From Auanema rhodensis (Eukaryota; Nematoda; Chromadorea; Rhabditida; Rhabditidae), in the NCBI GenBank assembly GCA_964057225.1, contig OZ059895.1:23570688-23634687 (forward strand): a stretch of 64,000 bases of DNA, in the 5' to 3' direction. Both the position numbers and the translations under genes were made by a program. Shown piece by piece: positions 20,471 to 33,530 of the stretch. The notes beneath the pieces were generated by a model that was not told where the DNA came from, made no database searches, and worked only from the letters and a program-made list of their open reading frames with translations. Position 1 is the first letter of the stretch. Every line of letters begins with the position of its first letter.

Positions 20471-23400
20471 TACACGCGATGTGCACTTGGTATGTAACTC
20501 GCTTCACGTGAAAGATAAAGAGATGCGGTTTTCAAAATTAGATTCCCCATGTCCATATTAGTCTAAAAACAAATTTTTATTGATATTGGTTCATGGTAAC
20601 CATGACTTTGAAATTTACGTGAACTTTAATTTATGCTATATAAATGTACACGTGATGTGCACTTGGTATGTAACTCGCTTCACGTGAAAGATAAAGAGAT
20701 GCGGTTTCCAAAATTAGATTCCCCATGTCCATATTAGTCTAAAAACAAATTTTTATTGATATTGGTTCATGGTAACCATGACTTTGAAATTTACGTGAAC
20801 TTTAATTTATGCTAATTAAATGTACACGTGATGTGCACTTGGTATGTAACTCGCTTCACGTGAAAGATAAAGAGATGCGGTTTTCAAATTTAGATTCCCC
20901 ATGTCCATATTAGTCTAAAAACAAATTTTTATTGATATTGGTGCATGGTAACCATGACTTTGAAATTTACGTGAACTTTAATTTATGCTAATTAAATGTA
21001 CACGTGATGTGCACTTGGTATGTAACTCGCTTCACGTGAAAGATAAAGAGATGCGGTTTTCAAAATTAGATTCCCCATGTCCATATTAGTCTAACAACAA
21101 ATTTTTATTGATATTGGTGCATGGTAACCATGACTTTGAAATTTACGTGAACTTTAATTTATGCTAATTAAATGTACACGTGATGTGCACTTGGTATGTA
21201 ACTTGCTTCACGTGAAAGATAAAGAGATGCGGTTTCCAAAATTAGATTCCCCATGTCCATATTAGTCTAAAAACAAATTTTTATTGATATTGGTTCATGG
21301 TAACCATGACTTTGAAATTTACGTGAACTTTAATTTATGCTAATTAAATGTACACGTGATGTGCACTTGGTATGTAACTCGCTTCACGTGAAAGATAAGA
21401 AGATGCGGTTTTCAAATTTAGATTCCCCATGTCCATATTAGTCTAAAAACAAATTTTTATTGATATTGGTTCATGGTAACCATGACTTTGAAATTTACGT
21501 GAACTTTAATTTATGCTAATTAAATGTACACGTGATGTGCACTTGGTATGTAACTCGCTTCACGTGAAAGATAAAGAGATGCGATTTTCAAAATTAGATT
21601 CCCCATGTCCATATTAGTCTAAAAACCAATTTTTATTGATATTGGTGCATGGTAACCATGACTTTGAAATTTACGTGAACTTTAATTTAAGCTAATTAAA
21701 TGTACACGTGATGTGCACTTGGTATGTAACTCGCTTCACGTGAAAGATAAAGAGATGCGGTTTTCAAAATTAGATTCCCCATGTCCATATTAGTCTAACA
21801 ACAAATTTTTATTGATATTGGTGCATGGTAACCATGACTTTGAAATTTACGTGAACTTTAATTTATGCTAATTAAATGTACACGTGATGTGCACTTGGTA
21901 TGTAACTTGCTTCACGTGAAAGATAAAGAGATGCGGTTTTCAAAATTAGATTCCCCATGTCCATATTAGTCTAAAAACAAATTTTTATTGATATTGGTTC
22001 ATGGTAACCATGACTTTGAAAATTACGTGAACTTTAATTTATGCTAATTAAATGTACACGTGATGTGCACTTGGTATGTAACTCGCTTCACGTGAAAGAT
22101 AAAGAGATGCGGTTTTCAAAATTAGATTCCCCATGTCCATATTAGTCTAACAACAAATTTTTATTGATATTGGTGCATGGTAACCATGACTTTGAAATTT
22201 ACGTGAACTTTAATTTATGCTAATTAAATGTAAATTTATGCTAATTAAATGTACACGTGATGAGCACTTGGTATGTAACTCGCTTCACGTGAAAGATAAA
22301 GAGATGCGGTTTTCAAAATTAGATTCCCCATGTCCATATTAGTCTAACAACAAATTTTTATTGATATTGGTGCATGGTAACCATGACTTTGAAATTTACG
22401 TGAACTTTAATTTATGCTAATTAAATGTACACGCGATGTGCACTTGGTATGTAACTCGCTTCACGTGAAAGATAAAGAGATGCGGTTTTCAAAATTAGAT
22501 TCCCCATGTCCATATTAGTCTAAAAACAAATTTTTATTGATATTGGTTCATGGTAACCATGACTTTGAAATTTACGTGAACTTTAATTTATGCTAATTAA
22601 ATGTACACGTGATGTGCACTTGGTTTGTAACTCGCTTCACGTGAAAGATAAAGAGATGCGGTTTTCAAAATTAGATTCCCCATGTCCATATTAGTCTAAA
22701 AACAAATTTTTATTGATATTGGTTCATGGTAACCATGACTTTGAAATTTACGTGAACTTTAATTTATGCCAATTAAATGTAAATTTATGCTAATTAAATG
22801 TACACGTGATGTGCACTTGGTATGTAACTCGCTTCACGTGAAAGATAAAGAGATGCGGTTTTCAAAATTAGATTCCCCATGTCCATATTAGTCTAACAAC
22901 AAATTTTTATTGATATTGGTGCATGGTAACCATGACTTTGAAATTTACGTGAACTTTAATTTATGCTAATTAAATGTACACGTGATGTGCACTTGGTATG
23001 TAACTCGCTTCACGTGAAAGATAAAGAGATGCGGTTTTCAAAATTAGATTCCCCATGTCCATATTAGTCTAACAACAAATTTTTATTGATATTGGTGCAT
23101 GGTAACCATGACTTTGAAATTTACGTGAACTTTAATTTATGCTAATTAAATGTACACGTGATGTGCACTTGGTATGCAACTCGCTTCACGTGAAAGATAA
23201 AGAGATGCGGTTTTCAAAATTAGATTCCCCATGTCCATATTAGTATAAAAACAAATTTTTATTGATATTGGTTCATGGTAACCATGACTTTGAAATTTAC
23301 GTGAACTTTAATTTATGCTAATTAAATGTACACGTGATGTGCACTTGGTATGTAACTCGCTTCACGTGAAAGATAAAGAGATGCGGTTTTCAAAATTAGA

Positions 23401-24052
23401 TTCCCCATGTCCATATTAGTCTAACAACAAATTTTTATTGATATTGGTGCATGGTAACCATGACTTTGAAATTTACGTGAACTTTAATTTATGCTAATTA
23501 AATGTACACGTGATGTGCACTTGGTATGTAACTCGCTTCACGTGAAAGATAGAGAGATGCGATTTTCAAAATTAGATTCCCCATGTCCATATTAGTCTAA
23601 AAACCAATTTTTATTGATATTGGTGCATGGTAACCATGACTTTGAAATTTACGTGAACTTTAATTTATGCTAATTAAATGTACACGTGATGTGCACTTGG
23701 TATGTAACTCGCTTCACGTGAAAGATAAAGAGATGCGATTCTCAAAATTAGATTCCCCATGTCCATATTAGTCTAAAAACCAATTTTTATTGATATTGGT
23801 GCATGGTAACCATGACTTTGAAATTTACGTGAACTTTAATTTATGCTAATTAAATGTACACGTGATGTGCACTTGGTATGTAACTCGCTTCACGTGAAAG
23901 ATAAAGAGATGCGGTTTTCAAAATTAGATTCCCCATGTCCATATTAGTCTAACAACAAATTTTTATTGATATTGGTGCATGGTAACCATGACTTTGAAAT
24001 TTACGTGAACTTTAATTTATGCTAATTAAATGTACACGTGATGTGCACTTGG
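20471..24052 (+). repeat. segmental duplication, source or sister of 26011-29592
   Basis: Markers pair at a constant offset of 5540 bp: ACACGCG 20471/26011, GCTATATAAAT 20636/26176, TAAGCTAATT 21688/27228, ATGAGCAC 22258/27798, GTATGCAAC 23173/28713. About 3.6 kb (some 20 monomers) is therefore shared in order. A small difference, GATAAGAAG at 21395 versus GATAAAAAG at 26935, shows the copies have begun to diverge. Beyond 24053 the pairing continues at offset 6420 because of an 880-bp insertion in the right copy. Confidence 0.85.
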
Positions 24053-24228
24053 TATGTAACTTGCTTCACGTGAAAGATAAAGAGATGCGGTTTCCAAAAT
24101 TAGATTCCCCATGTCCATATTAGTCTAAAAACAAATTTTTATTGATATTGGTTCATGGTAACCATGACTTTGAAATTTACGTGAACTTTAATTTATGCTA
24201 ATTAAATGTACACGTGATGTGCACTTGG

Positions 24229-27086
24229 TTTGTAACTCGCTTCACGTGAAAGATAAAGAGATGCGGTTTTCAAAATTAGATTCCCCATGTCCATATTAGT
24301 CTAAAAACAAATTTTTATTGATATTGGTTCATGGTAACCATGACTTTGAAATTCACGTGAACTTTAATTTATGCCAATTAAATGTAAATTTATGCTAATT
24401 AAATGTACACGTGATGTGCACTTGGTATGTAACTCGCTTCACGTGAAAGATAAAGAGATGCGGTTTTCAAAATTAGATTCCCCATGTCCATATTAGTCTA
24501 ACAACAAATTTTTATTGATATTGGTGCATGGTAACCATGACTTTGAAATTTACGTGAACTTTAATTTATGCTAATTAAATGTACACGCGATGTGCACTTG
24601 GTATGTAACTCGCTTCACGTGAAAGATAAAGAGATGCGGTTTTCAAAATTAGATTCCCCATGTCCATATTAGTCTAAAAACAAATTTTTATTGATATTGG
24701 TTCATGGTAACCATGACTTTGAAATTTACGTGAACTTTAATTTATGCTATATAAATGTACACGTGATGTGCACTTGGTATGTAACTCGCTTCACGTGAAA
24801 GATAAAGAGATGCGGTTTCCAAAATTAGATTCCCCATGTCCATATTAGTCTAAAAACAAATTTTTATTGATATTGGTTCATGGTAACCATGACTTTGAAA
24901 TTTACGTGAACTTTAATTTATGCTAATTAAATGTACACGTGATGTGCACTTGGTATGTAACTCGCTTCACGTGAAAGATAAAGAGATGCGGTTTTCAAAT
25001 TTAGATTCCCCATGTCCATATTAGTCTAAAAACAAATTTTTATTGATATTGGTGCATGGTAACCATGACTTTGAAATTTACGTGAACTTTAATTTATGCT
25101 AATTAAATGTACACGTGATGTGCACTTGGTATGTAACTCGCTTCACGTGAAAGATAAAGAGATGCGGTTTTCAAAATTAGATTCCCCATGTCCATATTAG
25201 TCTAACAACAAATTTTTATTGATATTGGTGCATGGTAACCATGACTTTGAAATTTACGTGAACTTTAATTTATGCTAATTAAATGTACACGTGATGTGCA
25301 CTTGGTATGTAACTTGCTTCACGTGAAAGATAAAGAGATGCGGTTTCCAAAATTAGATTCCCCATGTCCATATTAGTCTAAAAACAAATTTTTATTGATA
25401 TTGGTTCATGGTAACCATGACTTTGAAATTTACGTGAACTTTAATTTATGCTAATTAAATGTACACGTGATGTGCACTTGGTATGTAACTCGCTTCACGT
25501 GAAAGATAAAAAGATGCGGTTTTCAAATTTAGATTCCCCATGTCCATATTAGTCTAAAAACAAATTTTTATTGATATTGGTTCATGGTAACCATGACTTT
25601 GAAATTTACGTGAACTTTAATTTATGCTAATTAAATGTACACGTGATGTGCACTTGGTTTGTAACTCGCTTCACGTGAAAGATAAAGAGATGCGGTTTTC
25701 AAAATTAGATTCCCCATGTCCATATTAGTCTAAAAACAAATTTTTATTGATATTGGTTCATGGTAACCATGACTTTGAAATTCACGTGAACTTTAATTTA
25801 TGCCAATTAAATGTAAATTTATGCTAATTAAATGTACACGTGATGTGCACTTGGTATGTAACTCGCTTCACGTGAAAGATAAAGAGATGCGGTTTTCAAA
25901 ATTAGATTCCCCATGTCCATATTAGTCTAACAACAAATTTTTATTGATATTGGTGCATGGTAACCATGACTTTGAAATTTACGTGAACTTTAATTTATGC
26001 TAATTAAATGTACACGCGATGTGCACTTGGTATGTAACTCGCTTCACGTGAAAGATAAAGAGATGCGGTTTTCAAAATTAGATTCCCCATGTCCATATTA
26101 GTCTAAAAACAAATTTTTATTGATATTGGTTCATGGTAACCATGACTTTGAAATTTACGTGAACTTTAATTTATGCTATATAAATGTACACGTGATGTGC
26201 ACTTGGTATGTAACTCGCTTCACGTGAAAGATAAAGAGATGCGGTTTCCAAAATTAGATTCCCCATGTCCATATTAGTCTAAAAACAAATTTTTATTGAT
26301 ATTGGTTCATGGTAACCATGACTTTGAAATTTACGTGAACTTTAATTTATGCTAATTAAATGTACACGTGATGTGCACTTGGTATGTAACTCGCTTCACG
26401 TGAAAGATAAAGAGATGCGGTTTTCAAATTTAGATTCCCCATGTCCATATTAGTCTAAAAACAAATTTTTATTGATATTGGTGCATGGTAACCATGACTT
26501 TGAAATTTACGTGAACTTTAATTTATGCTAATTAAATGTACACGTGATGTGCACTTGGTATGTAACTCGCTTCACGTGAAAGATAAAGAGATGCGGTTTT
26601 CAAAATTAGATTCCCCATGTCCATATTAGTCTAACAACAAATTTTTATTGATATTGGTGCATGGTAACCATGACTTTGAAATTTACGTGAACTTTAATTT
26701 ATGCTAATTAAATGTACACGTGATGTGCACTTGGTATGTAACTTGCTTCACGTGAAAGATAAAGAGATGCGGTTTCCAAAATTAGATTCCCCATGTCCAT
26801 ATTAGTCTAAAAACAAATTTTTATTGATATTGGTTCATGGTAACCATGACTTTGAAATTTACGTGAACTTTAATTTATGCTAATTAAATGTACACGTGAT
26901 GTGCACTTGGTATGTAACTCGCTTCACGTGAAAGATAAAAAGATGCGGTTTTCAAATTTAGATTCCCCATGTCCATATTAGTCTAAAAACAAATTTTTAT
27001 TGATATTGGTTCATGGTAACCATGACTTTGAAATTTACGTGAACTTTAATTTATGCTAATTAAATGTACACGTGATGTGCACTTGG
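24229..27086 (+). repeat. 8-monomer block tandemly duplicated (1429-bp period)
   Basis: GTTTGTAAC at 24229 and 25658, GCTATATAAAT at 24747 and 26176, and AAAAAGATGCGG near 25507 and 26936 are each 1429 bp apart (8 x 176 + 21). Both copies contain one 197-bp monomer and the AAATTCACGTGAA allele (near 24351 and 25780). After the second copy the order returns to that of the 19.4 and 21.4 kb regions. Confidence 0.82.
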
Positions 27087-28712
27087 TATGTAACTCGCTT
27101 CACGTGAAAGATAAAGAGATGCGATTTTCAAAATTAGATTCCCCATGTCCATATTAGTCTAAAAACCAATTTTTATTGATATTGGTGCATGGTAACCATG
27201 ACTTTGAAATTTACGTGAACTTTAATTTAAGCTAATTAAATGTACACGTGATGTGCACTTGGTATGTAACTCGCTTCACGTGAAAGATAAAGAGATGCGG
27301 TTTTCAAAATTAGATTCCCCATGTCCATATTAGTCTAACAACAAATTTTTATTGATATTGGTGCATGGTAACCATGACTTTGAAATTTACGTGAACTTTA
27401 ATTTATGCTAATTAAATGTACACGTGATGTGCACTTGGTATGTAACTTGCTTCACGTGAAAGATAAAGAGATGCGGTTTTCAAAATTAGATTCCCCATGT
27501 CCATATTAGTCTAAAAACAAATTTTTATTGATATTGGTTCATGGTAACCATGACTTTGAAAATTACGTGAACTTTAATTTATGCTAATTAAATGTACACG
27601 TGATGTGCACTTGGTATGTAACTCGCTTCACGTGAAAGATAAAGAGATGCGGTTTTCAAAATTAGATTCCCCATGTCCATATTAGTCTAACAACAAATTT
27701 TTATTGATATTGGTGCATGGTAACCATGACTTTGAAATTTACGTGAACTTTAATTTATGCTAATTAAATGTAAATTTATGCTAATTAAATGTACACGTGA
27801 TGAGCACTTGGTATGTAACTCGCTTCACGTGAAAGATAAAGAGATGCGGTTTTCAAAATTAGATTCCCCATGTCCATATTAGTCTAACAACAAATTTTTA
27901 TTGATATTGGTGCATGGTAACCATGACTTTGAAATTTACGTGAACTTTAATTTATGCTAATTAAATGTACACGCGATGTGCACTTGGTATGTAACTCGCT
28001 TCACGTGAAAGATAAAGAGATGCGGTTTTCAAAATTAGATTCCCCATGTCCATATTAGTCTAAAAACAAATTTTTATTGATATTGGTTCATGGTAACCAT
28101 GACTTTGAAATTTACGTGAACTTTAATTTATGCTAATTAAATGTACACGTGATGTGCACTTGGTTTGTAACTCGCTTCACGTGAAAGATAAAGAGATGCG
28201 GTTTTCAAAATTAGATTCCCCATGTCCATATTAGTCTAAAAACAAATTTTTATTGATATTGGTTCATGGTAACCATGACTTTGAAATTTACGTGAACTTT
28301 AATTTATGCCAATTAAATGTAAATTTATGCTAATTAAATGTACACGTGATGTGCACTTGGTATGTAACTCGCTTCACGTGAAAGATAAAGAGATGCGGTT
28401 TTCAAAATTAGATTCCCCATGTCCATATTAGTCTAACAACAAATTTTTATTGATATTGGTGCATGGTAACCATGACTTTGAAATTTACGTGAACTTTAAT
28501 TTATGCTAATTAAATGTACACGTGATGTGCACTTGGTATGTAACTCGCTTCACGTGAAAGATAAAGAGATGCGGTTTTCAAAATTAGATTCCCCATGTCC
28601 ATATTAGTCTAACAACAAATTTTTATTGATATTGGTGCATGGTAACCATGACTTTGAAATTTACGTGAACTTTAATTTATGCTAATTAAATGTACACGTG
28701 ATGTGCACTTGG

Positions 28713-30472
28713 TATGCAACTCGCTTCACGTGAAAGATAAAGAGATGCGGTTTTCAAAATTAGATTCCCCATGTCCATATTAGTATAAAAACAAATTTTT
28801 ATTGATATTGGTTCATGGTAACCATGACTTTGAAATTTACGTGAACTTTAATTTATGCTAATTAAATGTACACGTGATGTGCACTTGGTATGTAACTCGC
28901 TTCACGTGAAAGATAAAGAGATGCGGTTTTCAAAATTAGATTCCCCATGTCCATATTAGTCTAACAACAAATTTTTATTGATATTGGTGCATGGTAACCA
29001 TGACTTTGAAATTTACGTGAACTTTAATTTATGCTAATTAAATGTACACGTGATGTGCACTTGGTATGTAACTCGCTTCACGTGAAAGATAGAGAGATGC
29101 GATTTTCAAAATTAGATTCCCCATGTCCATATTAGTCTAAAAACCAATTTTTATTGATATTGGTGCATGGTAACCATGACTTTGAAATTTACGTGAACTT
29201 TAATTTATGCTAATTAAATGTACACGTGATGTGCACTTGGTATGTAACTCGCTTCACGTGAAAGATAAAGAGATGCGATTCTCAAAATTAGATTCCCCAT
29301 GTCCATATTAGTCTAAAAACCAATTTTTATTGATATTGGTGCATGGTAACCATGACTTTGAAATTTACGTGAACTTTAATTTATGCTAATTAAATGTACA
29401 CGTGATGTGCACTTGGTATGTAACTCGCTTCACGTGAAAGATAAAGAGATGCGGTTTTCAAAATTAGATTCCCCATGTCCATATTAGTCTAACAACAAAT
29501 TTTTATTGATATTGGTGCATGGTAACCATGACTTTGAAATTTACGTGAACTTTAATTTATGCTAATTAAATGTACACGTGATGTGCACTTGGTATGCAAC
29601 TCGCTTCACGTGAAAGATAAAGAGATGCGGTTTTCAAAATTAGATTCCCCATGTCCATATTAGTATAAAAACAAATTTTTATTGATATTGGTTCATGGTA
29701 ACCATGACTTTGAAATTTACGTGAACTTTAATTTATGCTAATTAAATGTACACGTGATGTGCACTTGGTATGTAACTCGCTTCACGTGAAAGATAAAGAG
29801 ATGCGGTTTTCAAAATTAGATTCCCCATGTCCATATTAGTCTAACAACAAATTTTTATTGATATTGGTGCATGGTAACCATGACTTTGAAATTTACGTGA
29901 ACTTTAATTTATGCTAATTAAATGTACACGTGATGTGCACTTGGTATGTAACTCGCTTCACGTGAAAGATAGAGAGATGCGATTTTCAAAATTAGATTCC
30001 CCATGTCCATATTAGTCTAAAAACCAATTTTTATTGATATTGGTGCATGGTAACCATGACTTTGAAATTTACGTGAACTTTAATTTATGCTAATTAAATG
30101 TACACGTGATGTGCACTTGGTATGTAACTCGCTTCACGTGAAAGATAAAGAGATGCGATTCTCAAAATTAGATTCCCCATGTCCATATTAGTCTAAAAAC
30201 CAATTTTTATTGATATTGGTGCATGGTAACCATGACTTTGAAATTTACGTGAACTTTAATTTATGCTAATTAAATGTACACGTGATGTGCACTTGGTATG
30301 TAACTCGCTTCACGTGAAAGATAAAGAGATGCGGTTTTCAAAATTAGATTCCCCATGTCCATATTAGTCTAACAACAAATTTTTATTGATATTGGTGCAT
30401 GGTAACCATGACTTTGAAATTTACGTGAACTTTAATTTATGCTAATTAAATGTACACGTGATGTGCACTTGG
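28713..30472 (+). repeat. 5-monomer block tandemly duplicated (880-bp period)
   Basis: GTATGCAAC occurs at 28713 and 29593, 880 bp apart (5 x 176). Both are followed by TATAAAAACA, a plain monomer, AGAGAG with GCGATTTTC, and GCGATTCTC, in the same order. The sister region at 23173 has the block only once and goes on to CTTGC at 24060, which matches 30480 here. The block was thus duplicated after the 5540-bp segmental duplication. Confidence 0.88.
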
Positions 30473-33469
30473 TATGTAACTTGCTTCACGTGAAAGATAA
30501 AGAGATGCGGTTTCCAAAATTAGATTCCCCATGTCCATATTAGTCTAAAAACAAATTTTTATTGATATTGGTTCATGGTAACCATGACTTTGAAATTTAC
30601 GTGAACTTTAATTTATGCTAATTAAATGTACACGTGATGTGCACTTGGTTTGTAACTCGCTTCACGTGAAAGATAAAGAGATGCGGTTTTCAAAATTAGA
30701 TTCCCCATGTCCATATTAGTCTAAAAACAAATTTTTATTGATATTGGTTCATGGTAACCATGACTTTGAAATTCACGTGAACTTTAATTTATGCCAATTA
30801 AATGTAAATTTATGCTAATTAAATGTACACGTGATGTGCACTTGGTATGTAACTCGCTTCACGTGAAAGATAAAGAGATGCGGTTTTCAAAATTAGATTC
30901 CCCATGTCCATATTAGTCTAACAACAAATTTTTATTGATATTGGTGCATGGTAACCATGACTTTGAAATTTACGTGAACTTTGATTTATGCTAATTAAAT
31001 GTACACGTGATGTGCACTTGGTATGTAACTTGCTTCACGTGAAAGATAAAGAGATGCGGTTTTCAAAATTAGATTCCCCATGTCCATATTAGTCTAAAAA
31101 CAAATTTTTATTGATATTGGTTCATGGTAACCATGACTTTGAAAATTACGTGAACTTTAATTTATGCTAATTAAATGTACACGTGATGTGCACTTGGTAT
31201 GTAACTTGCTTTACGTGAAAGATAAAGAGATGCGGTTTTCAAAATTAGATCCCCCATGTACATATTAGTCTAACAACAAATTTTTATTGATATTGGTGCA
31301 TGGTAACCATGACTTTGGAATTTACGTGAACTTTAATTTATGCTAATTAAATGTAAATTTATGCTAATTAAATGTACACGTGATGAGCACTTGGTATGTA
31401 ACTCGCTTCACGTGAAAGATAAAGAGATGCGGTTTTCAAAATTAGATTCCCCATGTCCATATTAGTCTAACAACAAATTTTTATTGATATTGGTGCATGG
31501 TAACCATGACTTTGAAATTTACGTGAACTTTAATTTATGCTAATTAAATGTACACGCGATGTGCACTTAGTATGTAACTCGCTTCACGTGAAAGATAAAG
31601 AGATGCGGTTTTCAAAATTAGATTCCCCATGTCCATATTAGTCTAAAAACAAATTTTTATTGATATTGGTTCATGGTAACCATGACTTTGAAATTTACGT
31701 GAACTTTAATTTATGCTAATTAAATGTACACGTGATGTGCACTTGGTTTGTAACTCGCTTCACGTGAAAGATAAAGAGATGCGGTTTTCAAAATTAGATT
31801 CCCCATGTCCATATTAGTCTAAAAACAAATTTTTATTGATATTGGTTCATGGTAACCATGACTTTGAAATTTACGTGAACTTTAATTTATGCCAATTAAA
31901 TGTAAATTTATGCTAATTAAATGTACACGTGATGTGCACTTGGTATGTAACTCGCTTCACGTGAAAGATAAAGAGATGCGGTTTTCAAAATTAGATGCCC
32001 CATGTCCATATTAGTCTAACAACAAATTTTTATTGATATTGGTGCATGGTAACCATGACTTTGAAATTTACGTGAACTTTAATTTATGCTAATTAAATGT
32101 ACACGTGATGTGCACTTGGTATGTAACTCGCTTCACGTGAAAGATAAAGAGATGCGGTTTTCAAAATTAGATTCCCCATGTCCATATTAGTCTAACAACA
32201 AATTTTTATTGATATTGGTGCATGGTAACCATGACTTTGAAATTTACGTGAACTTTAATTTATGCTAATTAAATGTACACGTGATGTGCACTTGGTATGC
32301 AACTCGCTTCACGTGAAAGATAAAGAGATGCGGTTTTCAAAATTAGATTCCCCATGTCCATATTAGTATAAAAACAAATTTTTATTGATATTGGTTCATG
32401 GTAACCATGACTTTGAAATTTACGTGAACTTTAATTTATGCTAATTAAATGTACACGTGATGTGCACTTGGTATGTAACTCGCTTCACGTGAAAGATAAA
32501 GAGATGCGGTTTTCAAAATTAGATTCCCCATGTCCATATTAGTCTAAAAACAAATTTTTATTGATATTGGTTCATGGTAACCATGACTTTGAAATTTACG
32601 TGAACTTTAATTTATGCTAATTAAATGTACACGTGATGTGCACTTGGTATGTAACTCGCTTCACGTGAAAGATAAAGAGATGCGATTTTCAAAATTAGAT
32701 TCCCCATGTCCATATTAGTCTAAAAACCAATTTTTATTGATATTGGTGCATGGTAACCATGACTTTGAAATTTACGTGAACTTTAATTTATGCTAATTAA
32801 ATGTACACGTGATGTGCACTTGGTATGTAACTCGCTTCACGTGAAAGATAAAGAGATGCGATTCTCAAAATTAGATTCCCCATGTCCATATTAGTCTGAA
32901 AACCAATTTTTATTGATATTGGTGCATGGTAACCATGACTTTGAAATTTACGTGAACTTTAATTTATGCTAATTAAATGTACACGTGATGTGCACTTGGT
33001 ATGTAACTCGCTTCACGTGAAAGATAAAGAGATGCGGTTTTCAAAATTAGATTCCCCATGTCCATATTAGTCTAACAACAAATTTTTATTGATATTGGTG
33101 CATGGTAACCATGACTTTGAAATTTACGTGAACTTTAATTTATGCTAATTAAATGTACACGTGATGTGCACTTGGTATGTAACTTGCTTCACGTGAAAGA
33201 TAAAGAGATGCGGTTTCCAAAATTAGATTCCCCATGTCCATATTAGTCTAAAAACAAATTTTTATTGATATTGGTTCATGGTAACCATGACTTTGAAATT
33301 TACGTGAACTTTAATTTATGCTAATTAAATGTACACGTGATGTGCACTTGGTTTGTAACTCGCTTCACGTGAAAGATAAAGAGATGCGGTTTTCAAAATT
33401 AGATTCCCCATGTCCATATTAGTCTAAAAACAAATTTTTATTGATATTGGTTCATGGTAACCATGACTT

Positions 33470-33530
33470 TGAAATTCACGTGAACTTTAATTTATGCCAA
33501 TTAAATGTACACGTGATGTGCACTTGGTAT
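33470..33530 (+). repeat. GCC-allele monomer lacking the 21-bp duplication
   Basis: Near 33494 the sequence reads ATGCCAATTAAATGTACACG, so the GCC allele that elsewhere always precedes the 21-bp duplication is here joined straight to the normal TACACG continuation, giving a 176-bp monomer. It also carries TTCACGTGAA (near 33475), the allele linked to 197-bp monomers at 24351, 25780, 30770 and 41367. The simplest reading is loss of one 21-bp copy from a 197-bp monomer. Confidence 0.75.
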
